Source of the DNA: Streptococcus hyointestinalis | GTDB taxonomy: Bacteria > Bacillota > Bacilli > Lactobacillales > Streptococcaceae | DNA length: 64,000 nt | Reading direction: 5' to 3' | NCBI RefSeq assembly: GCF_900459405.1 | Contig: NZ_UHFN01000002.1 | Span: forward strand, 62,001 to 126,000 | Shown: positions 22,825 through 32,450 of the stretch, in pieces | How positions within the stretch are numbered: position 1 is the first letter of the stretch | How the letters are laid out: the number at the start of each line of letters is the position of its first letter | Notes under the pieces: model-generated | Told to the model about the DNA's origin: nothing | What the model saw: the letters and a program-made list of their open reading frames with translations, nothing else | Databases searched by the model: none | Made by a program: the position numbers and the translations under genes

Positions 22825-23067
22825 AACATACTAAGATTAGTAGTGAGGAAATCTCCGGCGGGAGAGAGTAGTCACTACTTTTTCTTTATGTTAAAGTAGA
22901 GGTGTCTTGTTAAGTCGAGAACTCTTTTGACGCTAGACGTCGCATCAAAAACTGGCAAGACACCTGTTTTAGGAAGAATGTTATCAAAGTATGTGGGACG
23001 CCAGACGTCGAGTATTGAAAATGACATCGCTAAAACAAGGAATCATTCAAGACAAAGAGGTAATATC
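22825..23067 (+). ncRNA. Candidate IS110 bridge RNA in the left noncoding end
   Basis: About 240 nt before the transposase start, nearly identical to 45620-45859 in the second copy although both lack a gene. Potential stem-forming segments include GAGGAAATCTCC with its GGAGAGA-like partner, and CTAGACGTCGC / CCAGACGTCGAG. IS110-group elements encode a bridge RNA here; the identification is by position and conservation only. Confidence 0.4.
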
Positions 23068-24270
23068 ATGCGAGTAGTATTGGGAATTGACGTGAGTAAG
23101 GTAAGTTCAGAAGTAGCCATTCTAGTCAACGGCGAGAAGGTTCATGGCTATACCGTGGCCAATGATGCCATTGGCTTTTCTCGGCTACTTGGCGATTTGA
23201 AAACCGTCCAAAAGCCAGAAATCATCTTTGAAGCAACAGGCGTCTATTCTCGTCGTCTTCAAGCTTTTCTGGATGAACATAGCTACGCTTATACGCGACT
23301 CAATCCCTTAGAAGCCAAGAAGCAACTGGATAGCTTGCGTGTGCGAAAAACAGATCAAATTGACGCTGAAAAACTGGCTCAATCTCAATTTGTGCTGAAT
23401 CGTAAACCGACATATGTCCAAGAAGAAGTCTATCAAGATCTGCGAGATCTCAGTCGATTCTATCAGAACTTAACCGAGGACATCGTTCGGGCTAAAAACC
23501 GTCTGCACAAGGTCTTACAGGTCACTTTCCCTGAATTGGAAACTATCTTGTCAACACCAACTGGGGAACAATACTGGAACTTAGTTACTGCGTTTCCTTG
23601 CAAGGACTTGGTGCTTGAGTTAAGCAAGGATGAACTCTCAAAGAGCATCCGTCTGTCCACTTCAAAACGGATTTCTGACAAGCGTGTGGCTTACTTAGCA
23701 GAGAAGCTGACAGCACTAGCCAATCAATCTTATTGTGCCGTCAAGAAATCCTCTCCAATCATGGAAGAGGTGCGTTACTATGCAAAAGAATTGCTTAGAC
23801 TTTCTGAACAGAGACAAGCAGTCTTAGACAAAATGGTTACTCTAGCTAAGCCTTTACCAGAGTATGACATTCTGCTTTCTATTCCTGGTATCGCTGAGAC
23901 TACTGCAACAAGTATTATTGGTGAGCTGGGAGATATTCGCCGTTTTCAGTCTGCCAATCAAATCAATGCCTTTATCGGTATTGACCTAAGACACTATGAA
24001 TCTGGAAACTTCATCGCTAAGGAACACATTACTAAGCGTGGCAATCCCTACGCTAGAAAGATTCTGTTCAAGTGCATTCACAATATCGCCTCAGCTAGTC
24101 ACACTAATCCTTGCCATATCGCAGACTTTTATGAGAAACGAAAAAGACAATCGCAAACGACTTCAACCAAGCCACACACGATTGCCTCCATACACCGTCT
24201 CATTCGGACAATGTATTACCTCATTACGCATAACAAACTTTATGATTACACTTTAACCCAAAATCAGTAA
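23068..24270 (+). CDS. IS110-family transposase
   Basis: 400 aa from ATG 23068, chosen because AGAGGTAATATC precedes it and the RuvC-like domain begins at once (VVLGIDVSKVSSEVAILVNG); a longer reading to 22927 runs into the noncoding end. It contains EIIFEATGVYSRRL, KTDQIDAEKLAQ and, in the C-terminal domain, LLSIPGIAETTATSIIGELG and NAFIGIDLRHYESGNF. About 90 percent identical to 45860-47062. Intact. Confidence 0.93.
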   Translation: MRVVLGIDVSKVSSEVAILVNGEKVHGYTVANDAIGFSRLLGDLKTVQKPEIIFEATGVYSRRLQAFLDEHSYAYTRLNPLEAKKQLDSLRVRKTDQIDAEKLAQSQFVLNRKPTYVQEEVYQDLRDLSRFYQNLTEDIVRAKNRLHKVLQVTFPELETILSTPTGEQYWNLVTAFPCKDLVLELSKDELSKSIRLSTSKRISDKRVAYLAEKLTALANQSYCAVKKSSPIMEEVRYYAKELLRLSEQRQAVLDKMVTLAKPLPEYDILLSIPGIAETTATSIIGELGDIRRFQSANQINAFIGIDLRHYESGNFIAKEHITKRGNPYARKILFKCIHNIASASHTNPCHIADFYEKRKRQSQTTSTKPHTIASIHRLIRTMYYLITHNKLYDYTLTQNQ

Positions 24271-24503
24271 AATTGTTTATGCACTATCATTGTAACACCT
24301 TATCAAAAAATTTCAACATAAGGTGTTGCTTTTGTATACACTTTTTTACACTAAACTTTAGTCCAAAATAAAATAATTTCCTTATTTTGACTACTGAACT
24401 CAAAATAGTATTCATCAAATGCCTTGAAAGGCTTGACAAATAGTAGAAAAAAGTCCCATAAGACTTGTAATGAAAAGCGTAAACAACTCATTAGAAAGTA
24501 CTT

Positions 24504-25562
24504 ATGGAACCTATTAAGCATATCACAAAATTACTCGGAATAAAAGATCCGAATATCAACATCTTGTCTGTTCTGAAACATCAGACTCACATCGAGATAA
24601 AAGCTAAGCTGGACTATCCAGCTCCAGACTGCCCTCATTGTCAAGGAAAAATGATCAAGTACGACTTTCAAAGACCCTCTACCATCCCAATCTTAGACGT
24701 CCAAGGCATGGCGATTGTCCTAAAGCTTAAGAAACGCCGTTTTCAGTGTAAAATGTGTCGCAGGGTCTCTGTCGCCAAAACCAATCTGGTCAAGAAACAT
24801 TGCCAAATCTCCCAGCCTGTCTGGGTGAAATTCACACAGCTCCTCATCGAGAAACAGACTAATACAGACATCGCAAAACGCCTCCACGTCTCTGTTTCTA
24901 CAGTTCAAAGACAGCTAAATGCTTTCACTTTGAAAGACAATTTTGAGACTTTGCCAGAGATTTTATCATGGGATGAATTCGCAAGAAACAGGGGAAAACT
25001 GGCTTTCATCGCGCAAGATTTTAAGACCAAGAAAATCGTAACAGTGTTGGAGAATAATCGGCAAACGACCATCAAAAACCACTTTTACAAGTATTCCAGA
25101 CAGGCTAGAGAGAAAGTCAAAGTCGTGACTGTGGACATGTCTGGTGCCTATATTCCTCTCATTAGGAAACTATTTCCAAAGGCTGAGATTGTTCTCGACC
25201 GTTTCCACATCGTGCAGCACCTCAGTCGAGCAATGATGACCACTCGTATTGCCATTATAAAAACCTTTGACAAGAAATCTCTTCCTTATAGAGCTATGAA
25301 AAATCATTGGAAAATCCTGCAAAAAGACAGCAGGAAGCTCTCTGACAAGTCCTTCTACTTTAGAACCTTTCGACAGACTCTAACACCTAGAGAGATTGTC
25401 CAAAAGACCTTAGCTTTTTCGCCTGAACTACGCCATTACTACGAACTCTACCAGCTTCTACTTTTCCATTTTCAGGAGAAGCGTATAATTGAATTTTTCG
25501 GACTAATTCACGACAATATCGATACTTCAAAAACTTTAGAACCAAGATTTCCATCACTTTGA
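24504..25562 (+). pseudogene. ISL3-family transposase with internal deletion and shifted tail
   Basis: 352 residues. It has an N-terminal zinc ribbon (CPHCQGKM, FQCKMCRRVSV), HTH (NTDIAKRLHVSVSTVQRQL) and DDE core (LSWDEFARNRGKLAFI, VVTVDMSGAYIPLIRKLFPK, DRFHIVQHLSRAM). Compared with 29221-30477, a stretch encoding about 50 residues is missing after FFGLIHDN. Translation then ends in an unrelated frame (DTSKTLEPRFPSL), losing the last catalytic segment. Confidence 0.85.
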
Positions 25563-25662
25563 ACACACAAAGAGAGAGAACGAATCTCGTCCTCTCTCGT
25601 ACATAGCTTTTCATCAACCCACTACGGTTGACAAAGAGCACCTCTTACTTACACTTCTATTC

Positions 25663-26973
25663 TCATATTTTTCTCATTTCAATAAGTTGCTTGAAAGAAT
25701 GATTTCCACTTTTGGTCTTAATCGAAATAGCAGGATATTTATCTAAAATACTTTGAACATTTGCTAGACCAATGCCCCTTGCTTCTCCCTTAGAAGAGAA
25801 GCCACGATTAAAAATATTAGAAATATCTATTTTATCTTGTACAGTGGAATTTTCGACAATAACAATTTCCACACCCTTTTCTTCAAATATAGCAAAAAAT
25901 AAAGACGGTTTATCTGCTAATTCAGTTGCTTCAATAGCGTTATCTAATAGGATAGATAAAATAGTAATAAAATCTAAGGTATCCATATTAGCCAAGCGAG
26001 TTTTTTCATCAACTTCAATATGATAATTGATACCTTTATTTTGTGCCTCTAATAACTTAGCAGAAATAACACTTTTAACTGCTGGATTGGTAATCTTCGT
26101 TAAATTAGCAAAGTCATACCGACTATCTGAAAAATTCTTTTTTGTCTTTGCCAAAACATTTTGATAAACATCTTGAATGGCATCAATATCTTTTAATTCG
26201 ATTCCAGTCTGTATGCTAGTCAGAATATTGATATAATCATGCCTAAAACTTCTAATCTCGTCATAGAGCGACTCGATATGTTGACTATATACAGATAATT
26301 CTTCTAGTTGTTTATCTTTTTGGTAAAGCAATTCTTCTTCTAATTTCTCAGTAAATGTTGAATTCAAATAAATGAGCATAACAAAAAACATAACAACATA
26401 AGCCCCCACTAAATGCTCACGATATTCCAAGGCATGCGGAATAAACTTTTCTCCTATGACTAGAAATTGAAGTGCAAACAAATAGACAATCATAGATAAA
26501 TTTATCAAAACAAAGAAACGATTTAAATAATTTTTTTCAACCCCTCTTTTCAAGTTATCAAAATCAATTTTTACCAACTTTGTTAAATAGTAATATAACG
26601 GAAAAATTAAAATCTCAATTAAAAAATTAATTCTTCCGTCTGTACTGATAATTTTTGGGGCAAACCCAAGTATAGGAAATAGATAAAAAGCCAGCACACG
26701 GCCAAAGAGACTTTCTACCACAATAGGATATAAACCATGAAAAATATCTAACATTCTTTTATCATATTTGTTCAAATAGACTGAATAAATTGGCAGATAA
26801 AAAAAATAAATAATATATGCTAGAGGGGGGATAACGAAAAAGAGCGCTCTGAAGGTTAAAGGCAAAATAATAAACCAATACCACCTAAACCTATTTCCAC
26901 TAATTTGTTGATACAGCAGTAACACCACGACAATATGAGCAAAAAAATTCCAATTCTTAAATATCAATTCCAT
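25663..26973 (-). CDS. Peptide-sensing histidine kinase, ComD/BlpH/AgrC type
   Basis: 436 aa. The N-terminal half (residues 1-215) has about six hydrophobic membrane segments, the receptor module of peptide-pheromone kinases. A coiled coil leads to the dimerisation helix with the phospho-acceptor His in IRSFRHDYINIL (about residue 243). A GHKL ATPase domain follows, with N-box LLDNAIEA (about 343) and G-box RGIGLANVQSIL (about 408). It lies 31 nt downstream of the LytTR regulator gene, so the pair is co-transcribed. The signal is inferred to be a secreted peptide; the 11-residue peptide at 45235 is the best candidate in the window. Confidence 0.92.
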   Translation of the reverse strand: MELIFKNWNFFAHIVVVLLLYQQISGNRFRWYWFIILPLTFRALFFVIPPLAYIIYFFYLPIYSVYLNKYDKRMLDIFHGLYPIVVESLFGRVLAFYLFPILGFAPKIISTDGRINFLIEILIFPLYYYLTKLVKIDFDNLKRGVEKNYLNRFFVLINLSMIVYLFALQFLVIGEKFIPHALEYREHLVGAYVVMFFVMLIYLNSTFTEKLEEELLYQKDKQLEELSVYSQHIESLYDEIRSFRHDYINILTSIQTGIELKDIDAIQDVYQNVLAKTKKNFSDSRYDFANLTKITNPAVKSVISAKLLEAQNKGINYHIEVDEKTRLANMDTLDFITILSILLDNAIEATELADKPSLFFAIFEEKGVEIVIVENSTVQDKIDISNIFNRGFSSKGEARGIGLANVQSILDKYPAISIKTKSGNHSFKQLIEMRKI

Positions 26974-27004
26974 AAATTGTCCTACTATCTAATTTGTCTA
27001 TTGA

Positions 27005-27736
27005 TTACTGAAGTCGTTCTTTCAAACCTTTCATTTTTACACGAGACACCAAACAGTTCTCCCCACCATTAAAATAAACAATCTTCTGTTCTTTATCTAT
27101 TTTTTCAATATTATCTGGATTGACAACGAAAGATTTATGACAGCGATAGAGTCGTTCATCTGACTTTTCAATTTCCGAGATACCTGCATAAAACTCTAAA
27201 CGCTCATCTGTAGTATGTAAAATAACTTTATGAACTGTCGGAGAAGTCTCAAAATAAAGTATTTTATTAAAAGGAACCTGAACTTGTGACAACGATGTTT
27301 CAAACTTGAAAGCATCTTGAGCAACCGACATTCCAATTTTTTCCAGTGTATATTCAATAGCAGATTCGATCCGTTCAACAAAACGTTCATTTCCTAAAGC
27401 TTTATCAATGAAATCCAAAGCAGCTACTTTATATTTAAAAGTGATAGGCATAAATTCTGAATGCGTTGTAACAAATACAATCGTTGCATGAGGATCCTTA
27501 TTTCGAATTTGTTTGGCAATATCTAAACCTTTTTTTTCCTCCCCTTTTATTTCAATATCAAGAAAAAAAAGCTGGTGAGAACCACGCTCAGCAATTGCAT
27601 CTATCAGTTGAGCAGGTTTCCCAAAAATTTCGGGACCTTTGCATTTCCAAGAACGTTTCGATATTATATCTGATATAATTTTTTCAATACGTGATTGTTG
27701 TAAAATTTCATCTTCTAAAACAAAAATACTAATCAT
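27005..27736 (-). CDS. LytTR-family response regulator (ComE/BlpR type)
   Basis: 243 aa from ATG 27736, preferred over the upstream in-frame start at 27775 because AGGAGAAAAGA precedes it and the receiver domain begins immediately (MISIFVLEDEILQQSRIE). Receiver: acidic pocket ED, phospho-acceptor Asp in LFFLDIEIKGEEKKGLDIA, and Lys in ALDFIDKA. C-terminal LytTR DNA-binding domain (about 145-243: FNKILYFETS, RCHKSFVVNPDNIEKID, LVSRVKMKGLKE). It should bind direct repeats; such repeats with 21-bp period occur at three promoters in this window. First gene of an operon with the kinase. Confidence 0.93.
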   Translation of the reverse strand: MISIFVLEDEILQQSRIEKIISDIISKRSWKCKGPEIFGKPAQLIDAIAERGSHQLFFLDIEIKGEEKKGLDIAKQIRNKDPHATIVFVTTHSEFMPITFKYKVAALDFIDKALGNERFVERIESAIEYTLEKIGMSVAQDAFKFETSLSQVQVPFNKILYFETSPTVHKVILHTTDERLEFYAGISEIEKSDERLYRCHKSFVVNPDNIEKIDKEQKIVYFNGGENCLVSRVKMKGLKERLQ

Positions 27737-27761
27737 TCTTTTCTCCTGATATAAAGCGTCG

Positions 27762-27828
27762 ACTGATAATGACAATATAATATCCGTTTCTGATAAAAAG
27801 TGAATTTCTCTACTTTAAAAATTATAAT
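27762..27828 (+). promoter_or_regulatory. LytTR-type operator pair and promoter of the 129-aa gene
   Basis: Direct repeats ACTGATAATGACAA (27762-27775) and TCCGTTTCTGATAA (27783-27796) start exactly 21 bp apart. The -10 TATAAT is at 27823-27828, 40 bp after the start of the proximal repeat. There is no good -35 box, as expected for an activated promoter. It lies in the divergent gap and could also affect the response-regulator gene. Confidence 0.65.
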
Positions 27829-27858
27829 AGAGGTGTTCATATAGAATAGGAGAAAAAT

Positions 27859-28248
27859 ATGTTAAAATCATTTCGACAATTAATAAAGTCGCTAATACTA
27901 TTTTGGGACATCAAGCAATACTGTAAACAAAAGAAGGTTTATTGCAAAATAAATAACTTCTTCTATACAATAAAGATTTCACAGAAGACTCCTGCCCCTA
28001 GCCTATATTTTATCATAGTTCTTCAAAAAAACAACTACAAAACCAAGGTGAATCGTATAAGAAAAAAAGAGACAACTGCTCAAGTTGTACTCCTAACTTC
28101 TGAAATTGATTATCAATATCTCTTTAATAATCACTTGGAACTCTTGGGAGTCATCGACTTATCAGCCAACACTAGTTATACTAGTCAATTAAAACTATTA
28201 AAAGAATACATTGATACTTTTATAGCAACAACTGAAAAAAATATCTAA
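27859..28248 (+). CDS. Unknown 129-aa protein in the putative quorum-sensing regulon
   Basis: The start is preceded by AGGAGAAAAAT and the gene has its own promoter with a LytTR-type operator pair. The protein is Lys-rich and basic in its N-terminal half (MLKSFRQLIKSLILFWDIKQ), with no clear signal peptide or membrane helix. It includes a stretch SLYFIIVLQKNNY and a mixed C-terminal half (VVLLTSEIDYQYLFNNHLEL). I do not recognise the family. Co-regulation with the precursor operon suggests a role in immunity or peptide handling, which is inference only. It is followed within 60 bp by the IS30 left end, so downstream partners may have been lost. Confidence 0.6.
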   Translation: MLKSFRQLIKSLILFWDIKQYCKQKKVYCKINNFFYTIKISQKTPAPSLYFIIVLQKNNYKTKVNRIRKKETTAQVVLLTSEIDYQYLFNNHLELLGVIDLSANTSYTSQLKLLKEYIDTFIATTEKNI

Positions 28249-29099
28249 AAAGCATAACATGAAGAAAAATATTTTTTGTGTTTTAGCTTTTTTTTCACTG
28301 CTGAATTGTCAAATTAAGTGCACAGTCTTTCCATAGAATACTTCATAAGGTGTTTTCCAGTTTTGACATTTTCGAGGTCTGTTATTTAATTTATCTTCCC
28401 ACTCCTGAATCACTGACTGTTCAACCTCTGTCAAGTCGCTTCCTTTCGGGAAATATTCCCGTAATAAGCCATTTGTGTTCTCGTTTGTTCCTCGTTGCCA
28501 AAGGGCATGAGAATCTGGAAAGTAGACTTCAATAGCTAGTTGTTCAGTTAGTTCTCGATGTTTTGAGAATTCCTTACCCCTATCAGGAGTCACTGTTTCT
28601 TTCGCTAATGGCTTCTATGACCAATTGGCTTTTCTTGACAGCTACTTTCTGAATTTTGAGGAAGCGGGAATGCCTATCAGTGAGTGTTACTAGGCAAGCT
28701 TTTCCAGTCTTTCCAGCAACAGTATCGGCTTCCCAATCCCCTATTCTCAAGCGTTCATTAGCTGCTGTTGGTCTCTCGTAAATGGTATGAGAAATAGGAA
28801 TTTTTCCTCGCTTTTCTACATGGGATTTTGTATGGCGTGTTTTACCATGGTGACGAAGTTTGCGAACAACCCCACGAGCACCATGTGAAAGAGACGTGTC
28901 GTCAAAGTGACCGCGATAGATAGCTCTATAAATGGTTTGATAACTAATGACGTGTCTTTCTCGTTCTAAACGTAATCGCCCCTCAATTTCTTCTGGCGAC
29001 CATTGACACTCAAGAAAAAGATGCTTGACGGTCTGACTGAGTTCAGTGTCTATTTCTAATTTCCTTTTTCGTCCACAATGCGATTTAGCGAGATGATAA

Positions 29100-30510
29100 G
29101 GCTCTATAATATCTGTAGTGGGTAACGCCACCTCAGAGGTTATAGGGCTTTTTATCTGTATGAAAAAAGTCCCATAAGACTTATAATGAAAAGCGACTAA
29201 ACCATCATTAGGAGGTACTTATGGAACATATTAAGAATAGCACAAAACTCATTGGAATCAAAGACTTAAACATCAAAATATCAATTGTTCTCAAACATCA
29301 GACTCGCATCGAGATAAGAGCCGAGCTGGATTATCCCGCTCCAGCCTGTCCTCATTGTCAAGGGAAGATGATCAAATACGATTTTCAAAGACCTTCCACC
29401 ATCCCAATCTTAGACGTCCAAGGTATGGCAACTGTCCTAAAACTCAGAAAGAGACGCTTTCAATGTAAAGTGTGTCGCAGGGTTTCTGTCGCCAAAACTA
29501 GTCTGGTCAAGAAAAATTGCCAAATCTCACAGCCTGTCTGGGCGAAAATCACCCAACTTCTCATCGAGAAACAGACCAATACAGACATCGCAAGACGCCT
29601 CCACGTCTCTGTTTCTACCGTCCAGAGGCAGCTGAATGCTTTCACTTTTAAGGACAACTTTGAGACTTTACCAGAGGTCTTGAGCTGGGATGAATTCGCA
29701 AGAAACAAGGGGAAACTAGCTTTCATTGCGCAAGATTTTTAGACCAAGAAAATCATTGCTCTTCTTGAAAACAATCGGCAAACAACCATCAAGAAGCATT
29801 TCTACAAGTATTCCAGGCAAGCCAGAGAAGCAGTCAAAATCGTGACTGTTGACATGTCTGGTGCCTACATTCCTATCATTGGGAAACTATTTCCAAAGGC
29901 TGAGATTGTTCTTGACCGTTTCCACATTGCGCAGCACCTTAGTCGAGCCATGATGACCACTCGCATTGCCATCATGAAGGCATTTGACAAGACATCTCTG
30001 CCTTACAGAGCCATGAAAAATCACTGGAGAATCCTGCAAAAAGACAGCAGAAAACTCTCCGACAAGGCTTTCTACTCCAGAACCTTTCGACAAACTCTGA
30101 CACCTAGAGAAATTGTCCAGAAAACCTTAGCTTTTTCGCCTGAGTTACGCTATTACTATGAACTTTACCAGCTTTTGCTTTTCCATTTTCAAGAGAAGCG
30201 TGTCAAGGCTTTCTTTGGACTCATTCACGACAATTTGGGTACTGTCAACGCAAGTTTTTCAAGAGTTTTTCGGACTTTTCTAAAGCACGAAACTTATATT
30301 ACCAACGCTCTGAAGCAACCTTATTCCAATGCCAAACTGGAAGCCACTAACAAGCTTATTAAAGACATCAAACGACAAGCGTTTGGATTTCGTAACTTCA
30401 AGAACTTTAGAACCAAGATTCTCATCACTCTGAACATACAAAGAGAGAGAACGAAAATCGTTCTCTCTCGCACATAGCTTTTCATCACCCACTACAGTTG
30501 ACAAAGAGCC
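29100..30510 (+). mobile_element. ISL3-family element with exact 8-bp target duplication
   Basis: 1411 bp. The ends GGCTCTATAATATCTGTAGT and (right, inverted) GGCTCTTTGTCAACTGTAGT are flanked by GATGATAA at 29092-29099 and 30511-30518. An 8-bp duplication is the ISL3 norm, so the boundaries are secure. The host sequence is the IS30 transposase. Confidence 0.93.
29221..30477 (+). pseudogene. ISL3 transposase with one in-frame amber stop
   Basis: The frame is continuous from 29221 to 30477 except TAG at 29740-29742, where the sister copy has AAG (FIAQDFKTKK). It carries a zinc ribbon (CPHCQGKM, FQCKVCRRVSV), HTH, and DDE core (LSWDEFARNKGKLAFI, TVDMSGAYIPIIGKLFPKAE, and C-terminal KLEATNKLIKDIKRQAFGFR). 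Apart from the nonsense codon it is full length (418 codons), so the inactivation is recent. Confidence 0.9.
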
Positions 30511-30786
30511 GATGATAAGCTGTTTGTGCCCTACTAGGCGAATAGTTGCCTTGTTTTGAATGACGTTTTAATTCACGGCTAATACTTGAGGGGTGCCGAT
30601 GTAATAGTCGTGCTATTTGAGAAAAGGTCATCCCTTTAGTACGATAAATCAGAATACTTTCTCGTTCATCTATGGTAAAATGATGGTAGCTCATAAGATT
30701 TCCTTTCGTAAGATGTTTGTTCAGTTTTATTTTACTAGAAAATCTTATGAGTTTTTATTGTGCACTTATATTGTAAATTCAAGGTC

Positions 30787-30840
30787 AAAAAAGAGCCTAG
30801 GGCAAAACAATGATCACTAAAATCTTTTTGTCCTAGGCTC
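30787..30840 (-). terminator. Terminator of the peptide-biosynthesis operon
   Basis: On the minus strand, GAGCCTAGG is followed after a loop of about 30 nt by CCTAGGCTC and a T run. The outer stem is extended by CAAAA/TTTTG. It lies 22 nt after the last gene of the operon, which marks the operon end. Confidence 0.8.
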
Positions 30841-30861
30841 AATCCATACCGTGTTAAAAAT

Positions 30862-31608
30862 TTAATTGCGAGAAAAACTTTCGCATAAGTAAAGGCAATC
30901 TTGCCCCAGTGCTACTTTGCGATACATGAATGGTGAGGATGCTGTAATATAGTCAGAAAAATAGTCTGTAATAGCTGAAATTGCAGTATCTAATATAACT
31001 TCATCAATTGACCTCTCCCAGTACTCTTTGTTTTTCTTAACATTTTTTTCTACTTCTTTGTCTTTCAGGTAGTATTCTAAGTTTATTGTACCAGCATCCA
31101 TTTCAACAAAAGGCCCAACCCCAAGCAATTCTCCATCAGAAACTTCAAATAGCAGAACAAAACCCCGCTTGATAAGTGGTTGAATATCTTCAAGGTGACT
31201 ATTTTTATCATAGACAATAATAACGACATGATTTTCAGCTCCTAAATGCACTTCAAGCATATTCTTTAATTCTTCTAAATCAATTTGGCTATAATTTCTC
31301 AGTTCAATAGTTGCACCGTGTAATCTTAACATTAAGAACTTGGCCAACATCGCTTTATCTACCAATGAAGAACAAAGTGCTACATTCTCCTCCAACATTG
31401 AAAATAATTCCTTTTGATTATCTGAAATCGCAAAAGTATATTGGAGATGCTGGCTAATTTTTTTATTTAGTTGAGTATTCCTTACTAGTTCATCCAACCC
31501 TTTCGTAGTTTTTAAAGTAAGAAAGGGTTTTTGTGTTTTTACGTATTTCTCTGAAAAATAGTAGGTATTTTGTTTGTAGCTAACGGTCAAAAATGGGTTT
31601 AAATGCAT
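30862..31608 (-). CDS. E1/ThiF-like cyclodehydratase partner protein (putative)
   Basis: 248 aa from ATG 31608, chosen because GGAAGGATTGAAAAT precedes it; a longer reading overlaps sagB-like. Residues about 140-215 (NHVVIIVYDKNSHLEDIQPL, LLGVGPFVEMDAGTINLEYY) resemble the C-terminal part of ocin-ThiF-type proteins, the docking partners that present precursor to YcaO during azoline formation. No CxxC zinc pairs are evident. Last gene of the operon, after the SagB-like dehydrogenase. The family assignment is by pattern only; a more general maturation factor is possible. Confidence 0.55.
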   Translation of the reverse strand: MHLNPFLTVSYKQNTYYFSEKYVKTQKPFLTLKTTKGLDELVRNTQLNKKISQHLQYTFAISDNQKELFSMLEENVALCSSLVDKAMLAKFLMLRLHGATIELRNYSQIDLEELKNMLEVHLGAENHVVIIVYDKNSHLEDIQPLIKRGFVLLFEVSDGELLGVGPFVEMDAGTINLEYYLKDKEVEKNVKKNKEYWERSIDEVILDTAISAITDYFSDYITASSPFMYRKVALGQDCLYLCESFSRN

Positions 31609-31625
31609 ATTTTCAATCCTTCCTT

Positions 31626-32438
31626 TTATCCAAATAATATTCCATAGATACAATATTCCGTGTCGTTATTTTGGATTCCAATTTGTTTTTCAATCTCTTC
31701 GGGAAAGAGTCCACAAACTGGTAGTGACTTTTTATTGAGGTGGCTGGAAACAAGTTGCAAATTTTGTCCAACATGCCCTGCTTCAAAAAAGGCTAAACGC
31801 TCTGACAACTCACCATATTTTTTAAATGATTCTTTGAAATCAACAACCATGAAGACCGCAAAACTAAGTTTTTCTGTTGAATTACTAAGCGCATCTAATT
31901 TGTAAAGAGTCATTGGAAACAAATTATCCCATGTTATTTCTTTTTTACTTTCTACTTTGACTAATTTTTTTAACTGAGGACTGAGATAATAAACTCCTGG
32001 TTCAATCCCTTCTACATCCTTGACAAAAATATAAAGTTTTATCGGAAACAGCGCACCTCCCGAAGGATAATTTCTTAGGATTAAATCCTCTCCATGATAT
32101 ATCCTTTTTCGTGGATTTGGACCGATAGCAACTGTCAATAACTTAAATAATTCCTCTCGATTCCAGTTTCCTTCAAAAGAATTTAAAAGAGTTGACTGTC
32201 GATCTTCAAATAGTCTTCGAATTGGATCTTCTTCTGTTTTTTCTTGGTAGTAGTCATATTGTTTCATATCATCAAAATCCGTAATATTATCTTTTGGGAA
32301 TTGATAATCTTGTTTGGGACTGTTGTTCATAAACCAATTTATACGATTAGTCGCAAATTTCATTCGACGTTTTTTTATTTGCTCAAAATCAAAATTGGGT
32401 GTGTAATACACTTCTTTGTTTAATAATACTTTTTTCAT
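31626..32438 (-). CDS. SagB-type azoline dehydrogenase (nitroreductase fold)
   Basis: 270 aa. Signature segments are LRNYPSGGALFPIKLYIFVK (about residue 135), GIEPGVYYLSPQLKKLV (about 160) and ERLAFFEAGHVGQNLQLVSS (about 215), as in SagB/McbC FMN-dependent dehydrogenases. This enzyme oxidises thiazolines/oxazolines to aromatic thiazoles/oxazoles on the precursor peptide. The Gly-Gly-Ala-Leu-(F)-P motif normally includes the catalytic Lys/Tyr region of the family. It follows the 298-aa gene by 12 nt. Its presence implies that the product has aromatic azoles and not only azolines. Confidence 0.88.
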   Translation of the reverse strand: MKKVLLNKEVYYTPNFDFEQIKKRRMKFATNRINWFMNNSPKQDYQFPKDNITDFDDMKQYDYYQEKTEEDPIRRLFEDRQSTLLNSFEGNWNREELFKLLTVAIGPNPRKRIYHGEDLILRNYPSGGALFPIKLYIFVKDVEGIEPGVYYLSPQLKKLVKVESKKEITWDNLFPMTLYKLDALSNSTEKLSFAVFMVVDFKESFKKYGELSERLAFFEAGHVGQNLQLVSSHLNKKSLPVCGLFPEEIEKQIGIQNNDTEYCIYGILFG

Positions 32439-32450
32439 CTGTGCCCCTTT

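Larger units (their letters stand above)
22820..24447 (+). mobile_element. IS110-family element inserted in ISL3
   Basis: The element begins at ACATACTAAGATTAGTAGTG and ends at CTTGACAAATAGTAG. The same ends bound the copy at 45618-47238. Both copies abut an A-rich GAAAAAAG sequence on the right, suggesting target preference. Boundaries are plus or minus a few bases. Confidence 0.75.
22759..25640 (+). mobile_element. ISL3-family element, interrupted by IS110 and internally deleted
   Basis: The left inverted repeat begins at 22759 (GGCTCTATAATTTCTGTAGT); the right end is at 25617-25640 (CCACTACGGTTGACAAAGAG). The intact relative at 29100-30510 allows alignment: left tip 22759 to about 22820, then the IS110 element, then continuation from about 24449 (AAAAAAGTCCCATAAGAC). 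No convincing 8-bp target duplication was found. Confidence 0.8.
28309..30694 (-). pseudogene. IS30-family transposase, frameshifted and ISL3-interrupted
   Basis: Three pieces of one protein. 30694 downward gives the HTH (MSYHHFTIDERESILIYRTK, HRHPSSISRELKRH). 29091 downward, across the ISL3, gives SHCGRKRKLEID to IGDWEADTVAGKTGKACLVT. After a frameshift near 28590, 28593-28309 gives VTPDRGKEFSKH, WQRGTNENTNGLLREYFPKG and YEVFYGKTVHLI. The DDE residues are all present but in different frames, so this copy is dead. Confidence 0.88.
28304..30779 (-). mobile_element. IS30-family element split by an ISL3 insertion
   Basis: The inverted ends share AAGTGCACA (left end 28304 on, right end to 30779). 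It carries one transposase on the minus strand, interrupted at 29100-30510 by ISL3. It separates the two-component genes from the end of the biosynthetic operon. Confidence 0.75.

Noticed and set aside
22927..23067. N-terminal extension of the IS110 transposase (MTLDVASKTGKTPV...)
   Set aside because: It lies in the conserved noncoding end; the RuvC-like domain begins right after the ATG at 23068, which has a ribosome site.
25387..25641. Minus-strand 84-codon ORF downstream of the histidine kinase
   Set aside because: It is antisense to the decayed ISL3 transposase and its right end; no independent support.
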